A DNA stretch of 64,000 bases from Pinguiococcus pyrenoidosus (lineage: Eukaryota; Sar; Pinguiophyceae; Pinguiochrysidales; Pinguiochrysidaceae). Position numbers and translations under genes: made by a program. Position 1 is the first letter of the stretch. The number at the start of each line of letters is the position of its first letter. The DNA lies in contig JAAMXY010000058.1 of NCBI GenBank assembly GCA_019677205.1, positions 32,508 through 96,507 of the forward strand. The letters are read 5' to 3'. The notes beneath the pieces are model-generated. The model did no database searches and was not told the DNA's origin. It worked only from the letters and a program-made list of their open reading frames with translations. Of this stretch, positions 23,717 to 33,637 are shown piece after piece.

Positions 23717-24741
23717 CCGCCCTGGCGATGTCCGCGCCCGCAACAAGCGAGAGCGGGTCGGGAGCACCTGGCGGGCAGGCAGACGCGGCCGTTGTATTGG
23801 TGTGGAGACGGCACGCGGAACCCGGACTTTCCCGGGATCAAGCAGGCCATTGGCCCGTGGCGACGTTCCCTTGGATCCGGCTCCGGGACTGGCAAACCTG
23901 TTTTCGGGGACATCTGGACAAGAGGCCAACCAAAGCGTGGTCTTGCCGTCGAAGACGTCGTTCATTGGCCGAATCTGCGCTGGCGAATGAGGTCTAGCCC
24001 CCACCATATGCCAGCAGAGCTGTCGACTTGCATTCCACATCCGAGTTGCAGGGCTTTGGTGACCGATTGTGGAGCGAGGTCAACCGGCAAGTCTTGATTG
24101 AGCTCGAACTCGGGGTTCGGGAGTGGAGAAGACCGTTCGGAGTGGTTTCGGGAATCCGATCATGACGTCACCGGTGTAGAACCACCGCATTCGAATTCTG
24201 AATTCTGCAGTCGCACGGTACCTTCCAGAAGCGGTTGGGGACCCGTCACCAGCTTTCGTTGCTTGCTGCCATCTGGACTGCCTCCCCGGACAAGCGGTCG
24301 GCCGAGACAGGTCACACGCAGGAAAGACATCGTGTGCCGAGAACGTGCATGCCGCCAACCCGTCGTCTATGTCGAAGCCCCACCCGTCAACTGATGCGTC
24401 AGATGTGACGGTCACTGTGTTGTGGCCTGGTGTCTCGCGACACACACATGACGTCTGTGCTAATTATGCTTTGCGTTCTCGGTTGGTCTTTTGGCTCGCA
24501 ACGTACGGCTGGGAAAAGATCCCCAACGAAAACCGGTTTGTCTGACTCCACTCTTTCCATCCTTTGACGTGGCTGAGTACGCAGTTTTAGACGTTTCAGC
24601 TCATCTACTTATAAAATATGAAATTATTATTGTATTTATATTCATAAGTGTTAATTATAATATGTATGTGAAACGCTTTGGACGCAGTTGAGGTTTACCT
24701 CGGCGCAGACGTCGTCTTTAACGCCGACGCTTTCGTGAAGC
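23717..24741. other. Intergenic region with a weak RNase H-like trace and an AT-rich island
   Basis: No gene is supported. A minus-strand frame (24445-24080) contains VTVTSDASVDGWGFDID, reminiscent of the T-D-A-S-x-x-G-W-G motif of retroelement RNase H, but nothing else of an element is visible. An AT-rich island at about 24600-24665 sits 80-140 bases before the bS21 start and is its likely promoter. A TGACGTCA palindrome lies near 24163. Confidence 0.4.
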
Positions 24742-25225
24742 ATGAGAGTCTTTCTTCTTCTGGTGGCCTTTCTAGCGCTCGCGCGCGCCTTCGTGCCGCC
24801 GGTGAAGCCCGTGGCGCCCAAGACCGCGGTGCGTCATCGCCTTTTCTCCCCTGTCTTCTCGATTTCGCCGAGCTTCGCGTTCTTCTCAGGGTCAGATCCC
24901 CGAAAGCGCCGCTTTTGTTCCCGTGCTTCCCCGCGGAATTCCTCTGTTGGGAGAGGAGAGCAGAAGCTAACCCTCGAATTTGCGACTCTTGTTGTCTGTG
25001 CAGCTGAACGTCGTGAAAGTCAATGTGGGTGAAGAGGAGCCCATCGAAGACGCTCTGCGTCGCTTCAAGCGCGCCGTCCTGCGCTCTGGGCACATGCAGC
25101 TGCTCCGGCGCCGCCGCACTTTCGAGAAGAACCCGGAGCGCAAGAAGCGCCTGCGTCAAGAGAGAGACCGCGTGGACCGCATCATGACGCTGAAGAACCA
25201 GAAGTACAAGGTCTACTACAAGTGA
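24742..25225 (+). CDS. rps21: Plastid ribosomal protein bS21
   Basis: Exons 24742-24828 and 25004-25225 (phase 0) give 102 residues. Exon 1 is entirely leader: a hydrophobic signal peptide MRVFLLLVAFLALAR then AFVPPVKP, an ASAFAP-like junction pointing to a complex red-type plastid. The mature part has the bS21 pattern: VVKVNVGEEEPIEDALRRFK, then RSGHMQLLRRRR and a basic helical tail rich in Arg/Lys (FEKNPERKKRLRQERDR). bS21 binds near the 3' end of small-subunit rRNA in bacterial-type ribosomes. The intron separates leader from mature domain exactly, as expected if the targeting exon was added after gene transfer to the nucleus. The stop lies 16 bases from the convergent pseudouridine synthase stop. 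Confidence 0.85.
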
Positions 25226-25241
25226 ACTCGCGGGTAGTTCC

Positions 25242-27965
25242 TTACTCGGCACTGCTGCGCAAGTAGCCACGGAAGCCGCTGTCGGCGCGCAAAGTAAGCA
25301 GTGGCGTTTTGGTGGCACTGGGAGACTCCACATGCGCGCGCAACTCGTCAGTCATGTCCAGCCCCGGCGCCTTCGCCTTGCCTTTCGGCGACGCCACGGG
25401 GATCACCAGCTCCTCGGCGTGCAAGAACATGCGGAACACCTCGCGGTCCACTCTGCATTTGGTACGGGGAAAACCGTGCAAAAGGTTGAGACACTCTCTC
25501 GTGTTTCTCATTTGGACGGCGCAAGAAAGGCAGTGGCGCCATGGTGGGGAGCGAGAGGATGGTGAAGCACTTACGGGTAGCCATACGTGGCGTCGCCGAC
25601 GATGGGATGGCCGATGGACGCCATGTGGAGTCGAAGCTGATGCCGCCGGCCCGTCTCCGGCTTGAGCCGCATGAGCGTCACCTTGCTGCGGTACACCGGA
25701 CCCGGAAGGCTGCAGATCCCGTGCGCCACAACGGAGGCGAGCGTCTTCACCGCCTTCGCGCTCGGCGGGATCTCCTTCGGGTCTGCCTGTGGAGGCGCCC
25801 AGACCATGCCAAAGCCGTCCTCGGGATCCTCGTTGGGATACACAAAGCCCTCCAGCGTAAGCGGCGGCTGGTTCTCCCGAGACGCCGCCTGGCCTTCCTT
25901 GTGCACGTGGTCGTTCACGTGCCCGTGCACGAGGGCCATGTAGGTTTTGCTCACGGTCCGCTCCGCAAACGCCTTGCACACATGGGCGGTCGCTGCCTTC
26001 TGCAGTCCAAACACCACGACCCCCGACGTCGCATAGTCCAACTGATGGCAAGGCCGGATGGTGGCATCCTCGCCGTACAGGCTCTTGACGTAGCACGCAC
26101 AGGACACCTCCTCGGCGAAGCGCGCATTCGTCCTCTGCCCACTTCGGTCCACGCGAAAGTCCAGCATCGTATCGAATGGCTTGTCCAGCACCAAGAGCTG
26201 CTCATCCCGGAACAAGACGCGGAACTGTTGTTCCCAGAAGCCCAGCTGCTCCGAGGTCACGTTGATCGCTTTCTGTCTATCTCTCATCACGTGATCCGCG
26301 AAGAACCGAATCTGAGCGAAGCGGCGCATCGCGCCGGATAGCGACGAGCCCCATTCAAGGGATGGCCCGTCTCTAGCACGATGCTTATCGCCATGGTCAT
26401 TCCCATCACCGTGGCCATTCCCATCGCCGTGGCTATTCCTATCGCCGTGGCCATCCCCATCGCCGTGGCTATTCCTATCGCCGTGGCTATTCCTATCGCC
26501 GTGGCTATCCCCATCGCTATCCCTATCCCCGATGCTGTCCCTATCCCCGATGCTTCCTATGATCGTCTCAATCATTTCGACGCTGTAGCCAAAGTCCTTC
26601 AGGCGCTCCTCGAACAGAGGAGACAGGCCCTCCTCCTGCTTCACACCTGGATCCGGCGACTCCGTGCTACTCTCCCGCCACCATGGGCCCTTCGACGATG
26701 CCTCTCGTGCGCCCGCTGCGTCCTCCCCAGGAAAGCGGATGCTTTGCGCATGGAGGCCGATGCTCTTGCTGCTGCCGCCTGCTTTGGCTTCCGCCCGTCG
26801 GGTGGCGACGTCTTGCTCCTCCAGGGCGTCGACGATCGCCACGTCTTGCTCCACCAGGCGCTCGTACATGCCGTCGTGAACAGCCGGCGCTCCAAGCGCG
26901 GCGAACTGTGCACGAATCTGGTGCGTCCTGCCGGTCTCCAGCAGCACTTCGCTCTCGAACCGACCGTCGCCCAAGGGCCTGCACGCCTCGACCACTAAGC
27001 TGCACAGCTTCCAGCTCCACGCCTGCATCCACGCCGGCGGCAACGCAAGGTCTGCGGACCGCAGAATCTGGGCGCCAGGCCCAAAGACGCGGTCAAAGGC
27101 CTCGCGAGCAGAGGCGTCCAGCATCTCGTGCGCGACTCGGCCCGGGTTTACCGGCTCCCGCGTCAGCACCAGGTACTTCTTGTGCACTTTGCCAGCCATC
27201 TGCCAATCCCGGAAGGCGTTCTGAGCGTCCCGAGACCTCGCCAGCACAATGACGCCCGAGGTGACGGTGTCCAGGCGGTGGCATGCCAGTAGCGCATCCC
27301 GCTCTGCAAGAAGACGATCCAGTCAGATACCCGCCCAGTTTCTTTGTGGCTTCGACCGCGGCTACTTTTTTGCACTGCGGAAGTCCCTGGACGTTCGCGC
27401 CATACATACCTAGCTTCAGGGCGGCGGCGGTGCAGGCGCCGACCCACTCTCTGGCGTTGCTCACGTGGGCCTGGGAGGGCAGGAAGGCCGGCTTGTCCAC
27501 CACGACGAAGGCCTCATCGGCCAGCAAGATGCGCTCCCCGCTGCCAAAGCCCTTATCTCGACACGCCGAGAAGCGCACAGGTTCCGGGTACACGCGCAGC
27601 GCCGTGCCGGCCTCCAGGACGCCAGAGCTCCAGGCCTCTCTCACCATCTGATCTGCTTTGCGGCGCTTCCGGCGGTTTCGAGCCTGCGTGGGCGTCAGTT
27701 TCCGCATTGGGCGACTGTCCAAAGTGTCCTCCAGCCGTCTCCACTTCACAGGGCCACTGGGCACTCGTAGCCACACGGCGCCCAGGCGCAGCAACTCGTC
27801 AATGTCGCGGACAGACTGCTGCAGCTCCCGCTGCAACAGCGGGCGCAAGCGCTGCGGGCCCGGGAAAGGGCCCAGGTACACCACCTTGGGCACCGCGAGC
27901 GCCTCAGCGCGCCAGCTGCAGCGCAGGGCGGCTAAGGACGCGAGCACGCGCCACATGCGGCGCAT
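25242..27965 (-). CDS. Tandem RluA-family pseudouridine synthase (two catalytic domains)
   Basis: Exons 27965-27410, 27303-25575 and 25497-25242 give 846 residues. The N-terminus [20 protein letters not shown] could target an organelle. An S4-like segment ([11 protein letters not shown] ... [13 protein letters not shown]) precedes domain 1, which has [26 protein letters not shown] (catalytic Asp about 197), [14 protein letters not shown] and HDGMYERL. A linker (about 436-492) is built of Gly-Asp-Arg/Asn-Ser-His-Gly repeats. Domain 2 has [24 protein letters not shown] (Asp about 608), [20 protein letters not shown] and GDATYGYP. The family isomerises uridine in rRNA or tRNA. Domain 2 has Gln in place of the usual Arg of HRLD. 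Two complete catalytic modules in one chain are uncommon. All junctions keep the motifs in frame. Confidence 0.88.
26387..26541. repeat. Coding minisatellite in the inter-domain linker
   Basis: Tandem 18-base units such as CCATCGCCGTGGCTATTC encode the Gly-Asp-rich linker between the two pseudouridine synthase domains. Unit length is a multiple of three, so copy number can vary without breaking the frame. Confidence 0.8.
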
Positions 27966-28015
27966 CCTGGCGCTCTCGAGGGGTTCAAGGGCGCCCAAGG
28001 CAAGTTGAGGTGACA

Positions 28016-28169
28016 CCTGCGGGCGCAGGCCAAGATCGGCCTTCTGGCTTCTACCTGCGGGCGCGTGGGGCGACGGCGCGTGCTTCAACGGAACACCTGC
28101 GGGCGTACCCGTGGAGATCCCTGTGTACCTGCGGGCGTACATGTGGAGATCCCTGCGTACCTGCGGGCG
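28016..28169. repeat. CCTGCGGGCG repeat in a divergent promoter
   Basis: Five copies of the core CCTGCGGGCG start at 28016, 28054, 28096, 28128 and 28160. The last spacings are 32 bases and include a shared GTGGAGATCCCTG. The array lies between the divergent starts of the pseudouridine synthase (27965) and the potassium channel (28369), so it occupies most of that intergenic space. Confidence 0.75.
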
Positions 28170-28368
28170 TGGCAGCTCGCGAGAAGCCTGAAGCGGGAAC
28201 TCCGGACGGGTCCGTGTCGCGCCATTTCCCACGGGGTGTCGCGCGCGTCAGCTGCGCGGCGGCTTAGGAACACCGAAGGCCGTTGACGCCGGCGTCGGCG
28301 AGAACGCAGTGGCCTGAAACTTCCGCCGCAGAGCATCAGCTGTACTCCGCAAGAGCTGGTGGGCAGCA

Positions 28369-30129
28369 ATGCGGCGAGCAATCGCCACCTTGGCAGCGCT
28401 TCTGCTGTGCTGTAGCACAGCTTCCAGCTTGCGACGGGGCTGCGGAGGGGTCCATCTGCAGGTTTTCCAGACCCGACAGCTCGGTACGTCGCGGAGAAGG
28501 CCAGGGGATGCAAGGCATAGGGAGCCTTGGGATGAGGGTGCTCGCTTGGGGCTGCTGCGAGGTCCGGTATCGCTGCTAGCCCAGAGGCCAAGTGTTGAAG
28601 TTCGCGACACCTTCGCAGGTCAGCGGACTTTGGCAAAGAGGGAGAGAGACGCCAAGTTCCGCCGACGAGTGCTGCAGCGCATTCGGAGGAGCTCCCTCGG
28701 CGAGCAGGGCCGCGACATCCGCAGCGTCAGCGACGAGACCAAGGCAGTGGTGCTGAGGTAAGATCCGCGGCTGGAGGCCTGGCGCGAAGCGAAGGCGCTT
28801 CATCGACGGACGTCTGCACCTTGTGCCAAGGGAGAATATGCTGCCCACGGTGCAAGACCTGTCTGGCAAGATCTCATTGGGCGTTGGGGCCGCCGTCGTG
28901 GCCGCTCTGTTGAGTAGTGCGGCGCTCCTGGAGCGCTTGGAAGGTGCGGTGCCTCGTCCGTTTCCTTCCAACCCGGCATGCTGCCCGCTTCGGCTGCGCT
29001 GACGCGAGTCTTGGCGCCGCGCCGCTCCGCTAGGCATCAGCTTTGACGATAGCCTGTACATGGCGATTACCATCATGACCACGGTGAGCGCTGCGGCAAG
29101 GTCGAGAGGCCTGGGGAAAGGTGGAGATGACTCATCCGCTGGCGCGCAGGCTGGCTTTGGAGATGTGGCTCCGTCGACGCCCACGTCACGAGTTGTTGTG
29201 GCGGTCTTGAGCTTCGCCGGCATCGGGTTGGTCGGAACGCTTGCCGGCGCCTTGGTGAGCTGTGTATCTTCTGCAGCAGTTGGAAGCGCCGCCTGACTCG
29301 GCATCTCAACGGAAGATGTCCGAATACGTTCACAAGAGGGAACTGAAGCTGCAGACGCTGCGCCTCCCGTACGGCGCCAAACCAGGCGCCATCTGGGGCT
29401 CTCGGCAGGGCAGCTATGCGCAGCGGAGGTGAGTGCTGGAGCTGGCCTTACATGCATCAGCATGGAACGCCGTGAAAAGGGTGCATCACGAGCCCCCCTC
29501 GTCACACCCTCCTACGCAACTTCGACCCAAGGTGGATGCGCTTCATCAACAGCGCCGGCGGCGCCACGTATCGGATATGGGCCTTTACGGGCAGCGCTCT
29601 GCTCCGCATCATCCTGATCGGCACCGTCGGCCTGCGGCTCTTCGAGCCGCAACTGTCCTGGGGCGACGCGGTGTATTTGGCCATCTCGGCCACCTCCACG
29701 GTGGGCCTGGGAGACATCGTGGCGCTCAGCCACCCGGGTCGGCTGTTCCTGGCGGTGTACGGCCTGTTCGGCTGTCTGGCGCTGGGCCAGCTGGTGGCCG
29801 CGGTGGCGCTCACGCCGCTGACCAAGCAGCGCGAGAAGGCGCAGAGCAAGGTGCTGGAGAACTTCCGCACGGCCATGACCCCGGAGCTCATGCAGCAGAT
29901 GTGCAACGGCGCGCAAGTGCGGCGCCTGGGCCTGTCAGCTGACCCCACGCGCATCTCGCGCAGCGAGTTCATCCTCCTGCTGCTGCTCCAGCAGGGCAAG
30001 ATCAACGAGGACGACCTGCGGGCGTGCAGAGACACCTTCGACCTGCTGGACACGGACGCCAACGGCTTCTTGTCCCAGTTGGATGTCGAGCTGCAGGCGG
30101 AACGGATCAAGCTTTCCATGGAATTGTGA
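28369..30129 (+). CDS. Two-pore-domain potassium channel with leader peptide and EF-hand (TPK type)
   Basis: Exons 28369-28483, 28619-28757, 28831-28943, 29034-29083, 29150-29254, 29277-29428 and 29532-30129 give about 423 residues. The N-terminus MRRAIATLAALLLCCSTASS is a signal-peptide-like leader. Helix 1 is GVGAAVVAALLSSAALLE; pore 1 has the filter TTAGFGDV (split by intron 4), followed by a helix. After a soluble linker come GSALLRIILIGTVGLRLF, pore 2 with STVGLGDIV, and a last helix. The C-terminus has an EF-hand-like loop DTDANGFLSQLDVE. This layout matches plant TPK channels; the leader hints at an endomembrane or plastid location. Exon 6 could instead start at 29316, turning a 22-base intron into a 61-base one in the same frame. 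Confidence 0.82.
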
Positions 30130-30670
30130 TGAAGCCCAGCGAGCGTTCTTTGACTTTCTCGGTGTCCTCCCGCCGACGGAATTCTACGAAAGCACCTCAG
30201 TTCGGCAGACTCCGCGCTCGTCCAGACGACCGGCCAACGCCAGCGTTGGCCCACAAGAGGAACGGTAGGATAGCCCTGCAAATACATTTTCGTGGGATTG
30301 GTGTAGGAAGAATAGTTTTGAGAGCGATCATTGGTGCGCTGTCGCTGGCATCATCGCGCTGTTTGGATAGCCGTGCAAACAATTGGCTGGAAGGGCATCA
30401 TTCGAGCGGACGTTTGGTCACCTGCAGCCAGTTGGATGAATCGAGTGAGTCGACTTCAAACACGTTTTGGCAAGTGCACGAGCCGCATGGAAATGACCCT
30501 ATTAACCTATCATATATTCAAGTTGTTGGCAAGCAGGGCTGCAGTATGACGCAAGGTACCCAATCATTTCCCCCCCGCTTCGCACGTCGAGTGACGGAGG
30601 AAGTAACAGCCAATTGGGGGAAGGCTGTGGCGCTGTGCGGCTATCCGTCGCATACCTACACATGCACAGT
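30130..30670. other. Intergenic region upstream of bZIP-like gene A
   Basis: No gene is supported. It carries most of the CCAAT/ATTGG cluster described separately. Confidence 0.5.
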
Positions 30671-30712
30671 ATGGTTGACCAGGCAATCTCGAGGCGCTCA
30701 CTGGCCCATTGG
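30382..30712. promoter_or_regulatory. CCAAT/ATTGG cluster upstream of gene A
   Basis: ATTGG at 30382, CCAAT at 30560, the palindrome CCAATTGG at 30610-30617 and ATTGG at 30708. Such pentamers are the core of NF-Y-type sites. Similar clusters precede paralogues B, C and D. Confidence 0.4.
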
Positions 30713-32537
30713 CTGCAGACTGCACAGCCAACCAACAAGCGACGCCTCTCTCCCTCTCTCGCAACGCCGCGCGCTTCGCACGCTTTGTACAGCGGCCGCA
30801 GGCGCCGCTGCGCCGCCCATNNNNNNNNNNNNNNNNNNNNNNNNNNNNNNNNNNNNNNNNNNNNNNNNNNNNNNNNNNNNNNNNNNNNNNNNNNNNNNNN
30901 NNNNNNCGCCGCGGCCTTCGGGCCGCGACGCGTCGCGGACGCCACGCCGCAGGCGGCCCTGGCGGACATGGCCGCCAGGAGGATGACGGGCGGTACCCGA
31001 GTGGTGGCGCCGGCCTTCCCCGGCCCGCCCAGACAGCCCGTGGCGCCGCTGGACTGGGCCTTGGCTCGGGATCCGCCGCACGTGCCGCGGGCGGCCATGC
31101 CCCCCTGGGCTGCTCTGGAGCGCCAGCGGGCGCTGGAGGCCGCCTACGGCCCCGTGGGCTATGCGGGGACGCTGCCCGGGCCGCGGCGGGTGCCGCCGGG
31201 CCGCAGGCCCTTCGCCTTCGTGGCTGTGGCGGAGGACTCTGCGCGGTGGCCGCTGGCAGAACATCCGGAGGATCGCGGCCTGCAAGTGCTCTCGACGGCA
31301 GTGGCCACCGGCGGCCAACGCCGCTACCCCCTGGCCACCGCGGGAGTGCTGGGCAGGGAGCTGCTGGCGCCGCCGGGGGGGCCCAAGCGCTCGCCGGAGG
31401 AGGCCGGTCGGGCTTCCGCCTCTCCCGCCATGGCCGAGGACGCCGAGGTGGTGGACATCGGCATGCTCCGGGCGGGCGCCGACGAGCCGGCGAAGGTTGG
31501 CAAGCGGCGACGAGAGCGTCGCCGTGACCTGTCGGCGCCGCCGCCCTACTTGGCGTTGCAGGAGACTTATGACGAGGAGGACTACGCCACGCTCACGAGG
31601 CAGCTGCTGGAGAACTACCACAAGGGCCTGGGCTACCTGCAGAAGCTGCCGCCGCCCACCATGGTGGGCCGCGCCAAGGACCGCTTCCTGCTGTCCACGT
31701 CCGAGGTGCCGGCTCCGGGCGGGGACGCCCTGGCCGGCTCGCAGCTCAGCGACGAGCTGGCGTCGGAGGCCCGCGACGAGCAGCCCAGCAAGCGCAAGAC
31801 GCGGCGCTCGCTGGCCGGCATGACGGAGCAGGAGATCACGGAGTACAAGCGGCGGCAGAGCACGGTGCGGGCTCGGCGAGCCCGGGAGAGGCGCCGCAAG
31901 GCCGAGTGCAAGCTGGTGCAGCACACGGTGGACCTGAGCCTGCTGGACGCGCTCATCACGAACGGCTCCGTGATGATGGCCGTGCTGTCCGTGCAGGACA
32001 AGGACTCCGACGTGCTCACGCGCTTCCAGAGGGTCAGCTCCAATTGGGACCGCGTCGCTGGCGTGGAGGACGCGCACACGCTGGTGGAGCAAGGCCGCTC
32101 GCTGCTCAGCCTCGTCCACCCCATGTCGCGGGACGAGGTGAAGGATCACGTGCTGGCCGTCGCCAAAGAGAAAGGTAGGAAATGCACGATAGGAGACGCA
32201 CGATGTGATGATGCCTTGCCAGGAAAAGGTGGTCGCTGGTGGACGGTGGGATGACGCTGAGCCCGTTGGGAAACATGCGCAGGGAGCGCAAAGACGGGCG
32301 TGTTTTGGATCTGCCAGGAGCCCGGCAAATTCAAGGCGGCGGGAGACGAGGCGTTCTGCGAATTCGTGCGCATACGGTATGTCTGTATGCCTGTACTTGG
32401 CGCCGAGCTTGGAAGAGAGCCGATGACGATACTCCTTCGCCCGCCGCCAACGCAGATGTACATTGAGAATGATCCCCATCCCCATCTACAGCGATCAAAT
32501 CGTCCTGGCGGTGTACGGAGAGGTCCCCTCCAGCTGA
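30671..32537 (+). CDS. bZIP-like family protein A (5' end uncertain, assembly gap)
   Basis: Main exon to 32174, then exons 32283-32376 and 32456-32537 (phases 1 and 2). The start is unsure: an in-frame ATG at 30671 lies before an 86-base run of N (30821-30906), and the true start may be inside it. Conserved parts in order: YDEEDYATLTRQLL, LPPPTMVGRAKDRFLL, SLAGMTEQEITEYKRRQ, the basic region STVRARRARERRRK, LVQHTVDLSLLDALI, then a PAS-like segment (SSNWDRVAGVEDAH, LVEQGRSLLSLVHP), exon 2 with GVFWICQEP and EFVRIR, and the last exon CTLRMIPIPIYSDQIVLAVY. The invariant bZIP Asn is replaced by Ser, unlike B-D. Probably a nuclear DNA-binding regulator; the function is not known. Confidence 0.7.
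30821..30906. other. Assembly gap (N run) in gene A
   Basis: Eighty-six unknown bases flanked by GC-rich sequence. The real length may differ, so the frame across it is not reliable. Confidence 0.95.
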
Positions 32538-33637
32538 GGAGGCCCGTCGGAGGATGCGGCAGCGGACACAAAGCTTGACGACGTCTCACCCAGCAGGCTT
32601 TTGCCTTCTCGACTGCGTTGATAGACAGGAGAGATAAGATTAAGAATGACGTACGAGCTTTGTGGCGTGCGCATCGGAGTTCCTGAGCACGCGATCACCA
32701 CCACTTCCCAACTGTCGAGAGAGCCGAGCTCGCTGCGAAACCAGCCGGGCTCGCTGCGAGACCACATTGCACCACACCTTTTGCGCCACGCTTGCTTCTG
32801 TGCCGACCCTGCTTCGAGGCGATTCCGCGAAATCGACGCAAGACCAAATCCATTGTATCGGCGGGCGCAACAGGAAAGGCGTCGGAAGTTTTTCCCGCCG
32901 TGAGGTCGGCGTGGGATTTCTGACGGTGGCGGTGTCTCGGCCAGGGAACCTAGGGAAGGCCGTATTCGCGGCTTGGAGTCCTCCGAGCACGACTCACAAT
33001 TGGTCAATTCCAGTTCACTTTCCAGGAAATCCCACAAACCTTTGGTAGTATGGACGCCGGTCCTGCTTCCGCTGCATGGAAGTGAAGCGAGTGTGAAGTG
33101 AAGTACCATCGAAAGGAAACACCAGCTGCTGCTCCCGACCATCTGCCCATTTGACCTGGGCCGTCTTGCACGGAGCTGCGTCAACACGTCTGGAGCGCTG
33201 CGAGTTCAAGCCAATGGAGAAAGGCTTCTGCAACGTCTTCCAAGCCATCTACAGCTGGCAGAGCAAAGACAGCAGTGTCGTCATCGCCCATTCACTGGTT
33301 TGCCGTCGCGGGTTGGCCAATTCCTCTCCACGCTTCCTCAGTCATGCATCTTACGGGACCGGATATTGGTCCGACCGTTTCAAGAGAGCGAAGAACACGT
33401 CATTGCAACCTGCAAGAGAGGGACAAATCACAAATCATCAGCTTGCGCATGCAAATTTGGGAAAAAAAAGCGTCTAGCTGCCCGCCAATACTGGCCAACC
33501 GGGTGTCGTCCTTGCGTTCCTCGCAGATGACGAAACGACGGAACCCCGGATCGCTCTTCTTCTCTTCCCCCATTGGCCCGATCCCAAGGCATCTGGTCTC
33601 ACCTCCAACTCTTGCTCTGCCATAACAGCCCGCTCTC
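32538..33637. promoter_or_regulatory. Intergenic region with CCAAT/ATTGG cluster upstream of gene B
   Basis: No gene is supported. CCAAT/ATTGG cores lie at 33317, 33365, 33485 and 33572, with one more at 33687 inside the annotated 5' end of B. That last position suggests B may start further downstream. Confidence 0.4.

Noticed and set aside
30698..32485. 595-codon minus-strand open frame opposite gene A
   Set aside because: Antisense shadow of a GC-rich coding exon; it crosses the assembly gap and has no recognisable motif, while the plus strand matches three paralogues.
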